Shown: positions 1 through 6,098, numbered from the stretch's first letter. The stretch is 6,396 bases of DNA from Hyphomicrobiales bacterium (GCA_003151375.1 PLXI01000267.1:10609-17004), one strand, 5' to 3'. A program made the numbers and translations. Notes: generated from the sequence alone by a model not told the origin.

Positions 1-326
1 CCCGCATTGGCCTGCCACACTTCGATCAAAACATGGGGAACAGGCTTGCCGCGTTCGTCGAGTATGTTGCCGTGCACGATAATGCGCTCACCAACGGCGC
101 TCTCACCCGCCTTAGCAAAATTATAGATCAGGTCATTATCCAGTTGGCCAAGGATATTGTGTCCAAACGCGGGGCCCGTAATTTCGCTGATTGTATTGGG
201 AAAGGAAATCAGGGAACGTTTGGGCGATCGCAGCACGCTGGATTTATAGGATGGTGAGAAAGGTTTGGGATGCCAGGCCAAGTCACGGGCAAAGAACCTG
301 CCGCTTTCCGGAGTATTGTTGATCAT
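1..326 (-). CDS. pcaH: Protocatechuate 3,4-dioxygenase beta subunit, N-terminal part (runs off left edge)
   Basis: PcaH is the iron-bearing beta subunit of the dioxygenase that cleaves protocatechuate between carbons 3 and 4 to 3-carboxy-cis,cis-muconate in the cytoplasm; it works in a complex with PcaG. The 108 codons visible match the family N-terminus. They include RDLAWHP near residues 14-20, SVLRSPKRSLISFP near 30-43, SEITGPAFGH near 47-56, LDNDLI near 62-67, and the start of the core beta-sandwich with GERIIVHGNILDERGKPVP and EVWQANA at 102-108. The family is usually about 235-245 residues, so under half is present, and the Fe ligands (two Tyr, two His) lie beyond the edge. The ATG at 326 overlaps the pcaC stop as ATGA and has a strong Shine-Dalgarno. 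It is the third gene of the pcaDCH operon; pcaG is expected next, outside the window. The reading is by translation of the minus strand. Confidence 0.95.
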   Translation of the reverse strand, partial: MINNTPESGRFFARDLAWHPKPFSPSYKSSVLRSPKRSLISFPNTISEITGPAFGHNILGQLDNDLIYNFAKAGESAVGERIIVHGNILDERGKPVPHVLIEVWQANA

Positions 327-709
327 GCTGCTCCTTTCTCCTTTTCCATTTCAGCAAATGTCTCCTTAACAATCTTGATGGCATGATTGGCGGCTGGAAC
401 ACCTGCATAGATAGCAACATGCAGCAGAACTTCGCGGATGTCATCCGCACTTGCGCCAGTGTTGCTGCAGCTTCTGACGTGCATCGCCACTTCTTCGTCC
501 TGACCAAGGGCGGCAAGTAGCGCTATCGTGATCATCGACCTTTCGCGCAGCGAAATGTTGGGCCTTGACCAGACTTGTCCCCAGGCTGCGTCTGTAATTA
601 GCTCCTGAAATGGCCCGTCGAAATCAGTCTTACTGACTTCAGCGCGCGTTACATGTTGCTCACCGAGTACCTTGCGCCTGGTTTTTACGCCTCTATGGTA
701 ATTGTCCAT
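323..709 (-). CDS. pcaC: 4-carboxymuconolactone decarboxylase
   Basis: PcaC converts 4-carboxymuconolactone to 3-oxoadipate enol-lactone and CO2, the step before PcaD. The 128-residue product is a single carboxymuconolactone-decarboxylase domain of normal length. It is not fused to PcaD, as happens in the PcaL proteins of some bacteria. Family signatures are the N-terminal GVKTRRKVLGEQHV (7-20), FQELITDAAWGQVWSRP (34-50), the SLRERSMITIALLAALG helix (53-69), EEVAMHVR with a conserved His at 77, and EVLLHVAIYAGVPAANHA (93-110). The start chosen is the ATG at 709. An in-frame TTG directly before it (712) is possible, but the ATG is the better codon and gives the usual N-terminus. The ribosome site GAGAG overlaps the pcaD stop, 12 bases upstream of the start, and the stop overlaps pcaH by ATGA, so the gene sits inside a tightly coupled operon. 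Confidence 0.95.
   Translation of the reverse strand: MDNYHRGVKTRRKVLGEQHVTRAEVSKTDFDGPFQELITDAAWGQVWSRPNISLRERSMITIALLAALGQDEEVAMHVRSCSNTGASADDIREVLLHVAIYAGVPAANHAIKIVKETFAEMEKEKGAA
331..345 (-). promoter_or_regulatory. Doubled Shine-Dalgarno for pcaH inside the end of pcaC
   Basis: Read on the minus strand, the 15 bases are AAAAGGAGAAAGGAG. They hold two consecutive AGGAG cores (342-338 and 335-331), the second 4 bases before the pcaH ATG at 326. They also code for the Lys/Glu-rich tail of PcaC (residues near 123-126). With the ATGA stop/start overlap this fixes the pcaH start and suggests translational coupling. Confidence 0.7.
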
Positions 710-721
710 CAAAATAGTCTC

Positions 722-1507
722 TCAAATTGTTTCAACAAAGCTCGAAATTAGTTTTGTGTAGACTTCTGGCGACTCAATGCAGGGCAAGTGAGCCACGCCT
801 TTGATCAATTCGAATCGAGCGGATGGAATCTGCGAAGCCAAATCCTTAACCAACCCTGCCGGTGTCGATAGATCATGTTCGCCACCAATGCAGAGTACCG
901 GCACCGAGATGTTGGCAGCATGGTCTGTGCAATTTGCATCCCGGGTCGCTTCGCAACAGGCAAGATAGCCTTGGGCAGAGGTGCGCACCAACATATTGCG
1001 ATAGAGCTGATATTCATTTCTCTGTTCTCGAAATGCAGGTGCAAACCAGCGTTGCAAAATAGCATCCGCGATTGTCGAAATGCCGCCAGCTTCGATGGCC
1101 GATATCCGCGCGCCCCAGGTTTCAGCAGTTCCTATTCTCAATCCGGTATTGCTGAGAATAAGCCCTTGCACCGCATCCGGTCGCTTCCGATAAAAATCCT
1201 GAGCAATTAAGCCTCCAACAGAAATTCCACAGAGAATGACTTTGGAAAGCCCAAGATTTTGCAAGATCACTGCAAGGTCATCAGAGTATTTGCCGAGCTT
1301 TCCTGGGCGCGCTGGATCGGCTGACAGGCCGTGGCCTGCCTTGTCATGCAACACGATATTGAATCGTCCGCGAAGCGCTGCCACGACGCCATCCCAAATA
1401 CGAAAATCTGTGCCGAGTGAATTGATAAAAACCAAGGTTTTGCGAGTGGGGACAAGTTCGCTTGCCCATAGGTGGAGAACGCCAGTCTGGGTTTGAGCCA
1501 ATTGCAT
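722..1507 (-). CDS. pcaD: 3-oxoadipate enol-lactonase
   Basis: PcaD hydrolyses 3-oxoadipate enol-lactone to 3-oxoadipate. It is a cytoplasmic alpha/beta-hydrolase of 261 residues, the usual family length. Visible features are the strand and oxyanion loop FINSLGTDFRIWD (27-39), the nucleophile elbow GISVGG with Ser96, the acid in GGEHDLSTP (Asp212) and the catalytic His240 in GVAHLPCIE. The triad order Ser-Asp-His and the spacing fit the family. An in-frame TTG at 1534 would add nine residues, but the ATG at 1507 gives the normal N-terminus, so I use it; neither start has a clear Shine-Dalgarno. It is the first gene of the minus-strand pcaDCH operon and is divergent from pcaQ, the arrangement known from Agrobacterium and Sinorhizobium, where PcaQ activates pcaDCHGB. 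The name rests on both sequence and context; alone it could be another lactonase-like hydrolase. Confidence 0.93.
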   Translation of the reverse strand: MQLAQTQTGVLHLWASELVPTRKTLVFINSLGTDFRIWDGVVAALRGRFNIVLHDKAGHGLSADPARPGKLGKYSDDLAVILQNLGLSKVILCGISVGGLIAQDFYRKRPDAVQGLILSNTGLRIGTAETWGARISAIEAGGISTIADAILQRWFAPAFREQRNEYQLYRNMLVRTSAQGYLACCEATRDANCTDHAANISVPVLCIGGEHDLSTPAGLVKDLASQIPSARFELIKGVAHLPCIESPEVYTKLISSFVETI

Positions 1508-1577
1508 TTGCCAATAATTGCATATAGAAAACAATCTGAATAATGAATAATTTGGTCATTTCAATACCAATTTCGAT
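1508..1577. promoter_or_regulatory. Divergent pcaD-pcaQ control region with LysR-type dyad candidate
   Basis: These 70 AT-rich bases separate the divergent starts of pcaD and pcaQ and must hold both promoters. An inverted repeat TTGGT-N9-ACCAA occupies 1552-1570, ending 7 bases before the pcaQ ATG, and ATTG-N11-CAAT lies at 1517-1535. The heptamer GAATAAT is repeated in tandem at 1538-1551 and recurs at 1580-1586 within the start of pcaQ. LysR-type regulators bind interrupted dyads in such gaps and usually repress their own gene while activating the divergent operon with the pathway intermediate; that is family knowledge applied here. The ATAACC-N4-GGTTAA site described for rhizobial PcaQ is not present. 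No convincing -35/-10 pair could be fixed for either direction. Confidence 0.5.
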
Positions 1578-2525
1578 ATGAATAATTCAAGCCAATTGAA
1601 GCTACATCAGCTTGAGATTTTTGTTGAAGTCGCCCGCTACAGAAGCGTGACACGGGCGGCCGAAAGCTTGAATCTTACGCAACCCGCTGTAACCCGGACA
1701 TTGCGGGAGCTGGAAGCAATTTGCCGGACAGCACTGGTGACCAGAGAAGGTCGAGGCATCCGCATTACTCCACAGGGTGAAACATTCCTGCGCTACGCGG
1801 GAGAAAGTCTTGCCGCCGCGCGAAACGGGCTGACCGCAATTTCGGACTTGAGTCTAGGTGATCGCCCAGCAATTCGCATTGGGGCCTTACCTACGGTTTC
1901 TGCTCTAATCATGCCCGGTGCTGTCTCGCGTTATCTCGCGGAAAGCCTGCGCAATCCCTTGCGCATTTCAACGGGGGAAAATCGGGCTCTTCTTGACCAG
2001 TTGCGCGCTGGTGAACTTGATCTGGTCATGGGACGTCTGCCAGCACCCGAAAGCATGGCAAATCTTGTATTTGAGCCGCTTTACCGGGACATCGTCGTGT
2101 TTGCCGTCCACAACAGCCACTCTTTGGCACGGCGAAGTACAGTCAGCGCCGCTGAGATTGCAAACTCACCCATGCTGGTGCCGACTTCGGTATCGATCAT
2201 CGGTCCATTCGTGAAACGCCTGTTCATCGAACAGGGCCTTTCTTATCCGAGTCATGTGATTGAAACGGTATCCGATTCTTTTGGTCGAGCGTTCACCCGC
2301 GAACACGGCGCAATCTGGATCATCTCGCGCGGTGTAATCGCGGCAGAATTGGCATCAGGAGAATTCGTTGCCCTTCCAATCAACACACAATCGACATTGG
2401 GCGCTGTAGGCATCTGTATAAGGGCCAATCAGCAGCCCAATCCCGCCGTCGAAATTTTTGCGAATATTTTGCGTGATGAAGTAATGAGCCACGCCGATTT
2501 TTTGCCTGAACACAGGAGTCAGTAA
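1578..2525 (+). CDS. pcaQ: LysR-type regulator of the pca operon
   Basis: This is a LysR-type transcriptional regulator of 315 residues (family about 300-315). The winged helix-turn-helix lies near residues 8-67, with the recognition region SVTRAAESLNLTQPAVTRTLRELE (23-46) and the wing REGRGIRITPQGE (56-68). A linker helix leads to the effector-binding domain (about 97-300). Stretches that recall PcaQ rather than CatR or BenM are IRIGALPTVSALIMP (99-113), ISTGENRALLDQLRAGELDLVMGRLPAPE (130-158) and IETVSDSFGRAF (228-239). In rhizobia PcaQ activates pcaDCHGB in response to a lactone/muconate intermediate of the pathway, so a role in switching on the divergent pcaDCH operon is inferred. The start is the ATG at 1578, which keeps the usual short lead to the HTH; its upstream sequence has no good Shine-Dalgarno. 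The gene converges on ferA. Confidence 0.9.
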   Translation: MNNSSQLKLHQLEIFVEVARYRSVTRAAESLNLTQPAVTRTLRELEAICRTALVTREGRGIRITPQGETFLRYAGESLAAARNGLTAISDLSLGDRPAIRIGALPTVSALIMPGAVSRYLAESLRNPLRISTGENRALLDQLRAGELDLVMGRLPAPESMANLVFEPLYRDIVVFAVHNSHSLARRSTVSAAEIANSPMLVPTSVSIIGPFVKRLFIEQGLSYPSHVIETVSDSFGRAFTREHGAIWIISRGVIAAELASGEFVALPINTQSTLGAVGICIRANQQPNPAVEIFANILRDEVMSHADFLPEHRSQ

Positions 2526-2557
2526 GCGTCGAAGCACGGCAGATAATTCTTCAACGC
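2526..2557. terminator. Weak stem-loop between convergent pcaQ and ferA
   Basis: Directly after the pcaQ TAA, GCGTCGAAG (2526-2534) can pair with CTTCAACGC (2549-2557). This gives 8 of 9 pairs around a 14-base loop. It lies in the 48-base gap between convergent stops, where a two-way terminator would be expected. Neither strand has a T-run after the stem, so intrinsic termination is uncertain. Confidence 0.25.
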
Positions 2558-2573
2558 CACCACGTTCACTCAT

Positions 2574-4712
2574 TCAGTTCACCAGCATCAGCGCATCGAG
2601 TGCAATCGCGCCTTCCCCATCAGGGTAGATGATCACTGGATTGAGGTCGATTTCGGTGAGGGTGGGCTCGGCCAGCAATATGGCAGACACTTTGCGAATG
2701 AGCTTCGCTAGAGCCGTCACATCGAGCGGCGGGGCGCCGCGATAGCCCGCGAGCAAGGCCGCGGTTTTAAGCTGCATCAGCGAGGCGATCACCGCTTTCT
2801 CACTCAGGTCGGGCGTGAACAGGCGCACATCAGCGAGGATTTCAGCAGTGACCCCGCCAAAGCCAGCCAGTACAATCGGCCCCCATTCGGGATCGTTACG
2901 CCCCCCAACGATCATCTCGACACCGCGTTTACCCATCGCCTCAACCAATACGCCATCGAGCGCAATCGCGGCATCATATTGCGCAACATTGGCGTGGATC
3001 TGGCCCCACGCGGCGCGCACCTGTTCAGGCGAGCTAAGGTTCAGCAAGACCCCGCCCGCGTCTGATTTATGGCCAAGTTTGGCGGCCTGTGCTTTCATTG
3101 CAACGGGATAGCCCAAGGCATCGGCAGCGGCCTCACATTCATCGACAGAAGCAGCGAAGCGCCCTTGCGGGAAAGGTACACCCAAAGGTGCCAGAAGAAC
3201 CTTGGCGCGGTATTCCGGCACCATAAATTGCGCCGCCTTGAGGCTTTTGTCATGCGCTTGGGCCAATCCCGGCACCGCAATGGGTGCAGGCGTCGCATCG
3301 CCAAGGTCAAGTGCGGCATGCGTGGTGAGCGCTGCCAGCGCCCGCATCGCGCGTTCGCTGGTTGGAAACCACGGCACGCCGACGCCACGTAAGGCGGCAA
3401 TGAAGTGAGTGGGCATGTCCGCGCCTTCATCCAGCCCAGCGAAGAGCAGCGGCTTGGCATGGCCGCCTTTGAGTGCCTCAAGGATTGCGGGGACTTTGAT
3501 TTGCGCGGTCAACGGATCGCCCTGGATGATGCCGGCTACCACGCTGCCCACTCGGCTGTCGTCGAGCAAGGCCTTTAGAGTATTGGTGTAAATCTCGGGC
3601 CGGCTGAGGCCTTGCGCGGTGATGTCGAGCGGATTGCTGACTGGCACGAAGGGCGGCAACGCAGCACGCAGGGCGGGGGAGTCGGCATCGTTTAATGTCG
3701 CCAAGGCGAGGCCGATCTCCTCAGCCAAGTCGAGAGTCAGCGCCTTGAACGCACCGCTTTCGCCCAACACTGCAACACTTGGCTGAATGAGTTTGGCGCA
3801 ACGGGTGAGGATTTCGGCGATATCACCCAACTCTTCGAGGCTGTCGGCAAAGACAACGCCGGCGCGTTCTACTTTGGCGCGCATCAGCTGATAGTCACCC
3901 GCCATGGCGCCGGTGTGGGTCGCTGCGGATACACGCGCGGCAGAGCTTTTGCCCGGATGCAGCAGCACGATCGGCTTGCCCGCAGCGTAGGCGGCGCGGG
4001 CTAACTCCAGAAAGCGGGCGGGCTTACGGAATTGCTCGACGATCATCGCGATAACATGGGTATCGGAGTCATCGATCAGCCAGCCAACATAATCTTCAAC
4101 GCCACTGGCTGCCTCATTGCCGGTCGAGATCGAATAACTGACCGGCAGGCTGCGCGTGATCAATGTCGTCGAGAGAACTGCCGCCATTGCCCCCGATTGC
4201 GAGACAATACCGACTGCGCGAGCACCTTTAGGCGCCACGCAGGAAGTCTCGACAAAAGTAAGCGGTGTGGCATACACATGATTGACAAGACCGAGGCAGT
4301 TTGGTCCCTCGATGACCATGCCAGAGCTTTGGGCTAGCCTTGCAATTTCTGCCTGTTCGACTGCACCCTCTGGCCCACCTTCCGCAAAGCCTGCCGCGAA
4401 GATGATCGCCGCGCCGACGTCGCGTGCGCAAAGAGCGCGAACCGCGTCGAGAACACCCGCCCGCGGGATTGCCAGCACAGCCACATCAACGCCACCCGGC
4501 AGTGCGTCAATCGAGGCGAGGCATTGTCGATTACCGATCATCGCACGGTTAGGGTTGATGGGGTAGATTTCACCTGTAAAACCATTGCGTTCAAGGTTGC
4601 TGATCACCATGGCGCCCAGCGCGCCTGGCTTGTCGCTGGCGCCAACCACTGCAATCGATCGGGGCGCCAGCAACCGGGTGATTTGCGCGCGCGTCAGCAC
4701 TTGGGGCACCAT
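2574..4712 (-). CDS. ferA: Feruloyl-CoA synthetase, NDP-forming acyl-CoA synthetase family
   Basis: The protein is predicted to activate ferulate, and probably other hydroxycinnamates, to the CoA thioester with ATP in the cytoplasm. At 712 residues it has the fused architecture of NDP-forming acyl-CoA synthetases. A CoA-binding Rossmann domain comes first (about 14-108, with IAVVGASDKPGALG at 20-33). Two succinyl-CoA-ligase-like domains follow (GIVSQSGAMA at 168-177, STGNEAASGVEDYVGW at 196-211, and THTGAMAGDY with His266, the expected phosphohistidine). A C-terminal ATP-grasp domain closes it (about 490-712, with YPVAMKAQAAKLGHKSDAGGV at 535-555, GFGGV at 617-621 and EIDLNPVI at 687-694). 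It is unrelated to the AMP-forming Fcs/4CL enzymes. It follows ferB by 5 bases, with AAGGA and AAGG ribosome-site candidates overlapping the ferB stop, so the two are co-translated. The substrate rests on the ferB neighbour and on FerA of Sphingobium SYK-6; by sequence alone only a CoA ligase is certain. Confidence 0.88.
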   Translation of the reverse strand: MVPQVLTRAQITRLLAPRSIAVVGASDKPGALGAMVISNLERNGFTGEIYPINPNRAMIGNRQCLASIDALPGGVDVAVLAIPRAGVLDAVRALCARDVGAAIIFAAGFAEGGPEGAVEQAEIARLAQSSGMVIEGPNCLGLVNHVYATPLTFVETSCVAPKGARAVGIVSQSGAMAAVLSTTLITRSLPVSYSISTGNEAASGVEDYVGWLIDDSDTHVIAMIVEQFRKPARFLELARAAYAAGKPIVLLHPGKSSAARVSAATHTGAMAGDYQLMRAKVERAGVVFADSLEELGDIAEILTRCAKLIQPSVAVLGESGAFKALTLDLAEEIGLALATLNDADSPALRAALPPFVPVSNPLDITAQGLSRPEIYTNTLKALLDDSRVGSVVAGIIQGDPLTAQIKVPAILEALKGGHAKPLLFAGLDEGADMPTHFIAALRGVGVPWFPTSERAMRALAALTTHAALDLGDATPAPIAVPGLAQAHDKSLKAAQFMVPEYRAKVLLAPLGVPFPQGRFAASVDECEAAADALGYPVAMKAQAAKLGHKSDAGGVLLNLSSPEQVRAAWGQIHANVAQYDAAIALDGVLVEAMGKRGVEMIVGGRNDPEWGPIVLAGFGGVTAEILADVRLFTPDLSEKAVIASLMQLKTAALLAGYRGAPPLDVTALAKLIRKVSAILLAEPTLTEIDLNPVIIYPDGEGAIALDALMLVN

Positions 4713-4717
4713 CAGCC

Positions 4718-5557
4718 TTAGTCCTTGACCTTCGAAATATCAAAGGCGCCAAGCCCGGGCTTGAAGCTTTTGTCGTCAAGAAATTGCTTGGTTGCCTCCT
4801 TGCGCGCGGATATTCCGCCATAACTGTGCAGCGCTTCCTGGGCGCGGACCAAGTAATCCTCGGCGTTGTCATAGGTCATCTCGACCATCCTGCGGACCGC
4901 CCATTTGGTTGCGCGCAGCGCATTGCTATCCTTTTTGAGTAGCGCCCCGGCGATTTCACGCACGCGCGCTTCCAGTCGCGCTGCGGGTACGGCTTCGGTG
5001 ACCAAGCCTTGCTCGGCGGCTTGTGTACCGCTGAGATTTTCGCCCATCATTGCGTGATACATAGCCTTGCGCAAAGGCATGAGATTGGCAGCAACCTTGG
5101 CCGCACCACCGCCCGGCAAAATGCCCCAATTGATTTCGGACAGGCCGAACTGCGCTTCCTCAGCCGCCACCGCTATATCGCAGGCATAGAGGGGCCCATA
5201 GCCGCCGCCAAAGCACCAGCCATTGACCATGGCGATGGTGGGCTTTTCATACCAGCGCAGCCGTTCCCACCAGCCATAAGCCTCGCGTTGGCTGCGGCGG
5301 ATGGCGTGGAGACCTTCGGCCTCGGCTTCGCGGAAATATTCCTTGAGATCCATTCCCGCGGACCAGGCCTCTCCCTCACCTGTTAGCACCAGCACGCCCA
5401 CATTCTCGCGGAACTCGATCTCCTCCAGCACTTTCTTCATCTGGCGGTTGAGCTTGGGGCTCATGCTATTGCGCTTTTCCGGGCGGTTGAACTTTACCCA
5501 AGCAATGCCGCCTTCTATAGTCAGGGCAACTGTTTCAGATTCATTGCGATCAGCCAT
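4718..5557 (-). CDS. ferB: Feruloyl-CoA hydratase/lyase (hydroxycinnamoyl-CoA hydratase-lyase)
   Basis: This crotonase-family enzyme hydrates feruloyl-CoA and then cleaves it by a retro-aldol step to vanillin and acetyl-CoA; family members also take 4-coumaroyl- and caffeoyl-CoA. The 279 residues closely follow Pseudomonas HCHL (Ech). FNRPEKRNSMSP lies at 23-34 and GEAWSAGMDLKEYFRE at 62-77, with oxyanion-hole Met69 and substrate-contact Tyr74. NGWCFGGG (112-119) supplies the second oxyanion glycine, Gly118. GLSEINWGI (138-146) carries the catalytic Glu141, EDYL (233-236) the phenol-contact Tyr235, and KQFLDDKSFKPGL (257-269) is the family C-terminus. Residue roles are transferred from HCHL by eye. 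The position of HCHL Ser123 is Gly121 here. The start ATG at 5557 has a strong ribosome site (GAGAGGG, 5569-5563). It is first in the ferBA operon, divergent from ferC. Confidence 0.93.
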   Translation of the reverse strand: MADRNESETVALTIEGGIAWVKFNRPEKRNSMSPKLNRQMKKVLEEIEFRENVGVLVLTGEGEAWSAGMDLKEYFREAEAEGLHAIRRSQREAYGWWERLRWYEKPTIAMVNGWCFGGGYGPLYACDIAVAAEEAQFGLSEINWGILPGGGAAKVAANLMPLRKAMYHAMMGENLSGTQAAEQGLVTEAVPAARLEARVREIAGALLKKDSNALRATKWAVRRMVEMTYDNAEDYLVRAQEALHSYGGISARKEATKQFLDDKSFKPGLGAFDISKVKD

Positions 5558-5578
5558 GACATCCCTCTCTAAGGTTAT

Positions 5579-5609
5579 ATAGTATTGCTATTCAACATAG
5601 CTATATTAT
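5579..5609. promoter_or_regulatory. Imperfect dyad, candidate FerC operator
   Basis: Arm ATAGTATTGCTAT (5579-5591) and arm ATAGCTATATTAT (5597-5609) are inverted with 11 of 13 pairs around the 5-base spacer TCAAC. The inner halves GCTAT / ATAGC pair perfectly. It lies 22 bases upstream of the ferB start in the divergent gap. MarR-family repressors bind such dyads, and in Sphingobium SYK-6 FerC represses ferBA through an inverted repeat and is released by hydroxycinnamoyl-CoA. That this particular dyad is the operator is inference. Confidence 0.6.
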
Positions 5610-5624
5610 TGGTATATACAATAA
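5606..5624. promoter_or_regulatory. Second short dyad near the ferC start
   Basis: TTATTG (5606-5611) and CAATAA (5619-5624) are perfect inverted arms around a 7-base spacer, and the interior GTATATAC is itself a palindrome. It overlaps the edge of the larger dyad and ends 15 bases before the preferred ferC start. It could be a secondary regulator site or part of the AT-rich promoter core (a TATACA hexamer lies at 5615-5620, 18 bases after TTCAAC). Confidence 0.35.
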
Positions 5625-5639
5625 CTTTTGGGGTGCAAC

Positions 5640-6098
5640 TTGGACCATAGTGACGATCCCTTGGCATGTTTGCCTGGCTATGTGCTGCGTCGGGCGGCAA
5701 ACGCGATGACGGCGGAACTCGCTGACCAGCTCGCCATAATCCGCCTGCGTATCTCTGAGGCCTCTGTGTTACTGCTGGTTGGCGCGCGCACGGATATGAC
5801 TTCGGCCGAGATCGGCAAAGTCCTTGATATTCAACGCGCCAACATGGTGCCGTTGCTGGCGCGATTGGAACAGGCTGGCCTCATCTCCCGCTTGCCCCTC
5901 GACCGCAAATCGCAGGCGATCGTGCTGACCAAAAAAAAGGGATTGTCTCGGCTGGCAATGGTGCAGGCTACGATCAGGGCCTTCGAAGCCGCGTTACTCG
6001 CGCGTATTCCGGCAGCGCACCGCGACCACCTCCTGCCAGCGCTCCATGCGCTATGGGATGGCCGTCGTATAAATATGGATGACTTACGTCCGGATTGA
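5640..6098 (+). CDS. ferC: MarR-family repressor of the ferulate operon
   Basis: This is a MarR-type winged helix-turn-helix protein of about 152 residues, normal for the family. It has an N-terminal dimerisation helix (LPGYVLRRAANAMTAELADQLA, 11-32). The DNA-binding core follows: SEASVLLLV (39-47), TSAEIGKVLDIQRANMVPLLARLEQAGLISR (54-84), and the wing LDRKSQAIVLT (87-97). C-terminal dimer helices complete it. It is divergent from ferBA, the position and family of FerC in Sphingobium SYK-6, which represses ferBA and responds to feruloyl-CoA and related thioesters; the role here is inferred from that. There is no suitable ATG. The TTG at 5640 is preceded by GGGG at 5630-5633 with a 6-base spacer and is preferred; a TTG at 5628 (four residues longer) has no ribosome site. 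The helix after the wing begins LTKKKG, encoded across a run of eight A, one residue longer than the usual LTxxG. Confidence 0.85.
   Translation: MDHSDDPLACLPGYVLRRAANAMTAELADQLAIIRLRISEASVLLLVGARTDMTSAEIGKVLDIQRANMVPLLARLEQAGLISRLPLDRKSQAIVLTKKKGLSRLAMVQATIRAFEAALLARIPAAHRDHLLPALHALWDGRRINMDDLRPD

Noticed and set aside
33..257. 74-codon plus-strand open frame at the left edge
   Set aside because: It is antisense to pcaH, whose minus-strand translation matches the dioxygenase family throughout; the plus frame has no family features.
875..1210. 111-codon plus-strand open frame opposite pcaD
   Set aside because: It lies wholly inside pcaD on the other strand, with no ribosome site or recognisable motif.
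1508..1534. N-terminal extension of pcaD to a TTG at 1534
   Set aside because: It adds nine residues (MFSICNYWQ) not expected in PcaD, and its start has no ribosome site; the ATG at 1507 gives the family N-terminus.
3069..3392. Plus- and minus-strand frames of 107-128 codons inside ferA
   Set aside because: G+C-rich coding sequence keeps alternate frames open; the products are Arg/Cys/Pro-rich with no domain, and ferA accounts for the region.
5009..5386. 125-codon plus-strand frame opposite ferB
   Set aside because: It is antisense to a highly conserved crotonase gene, with no independent support.
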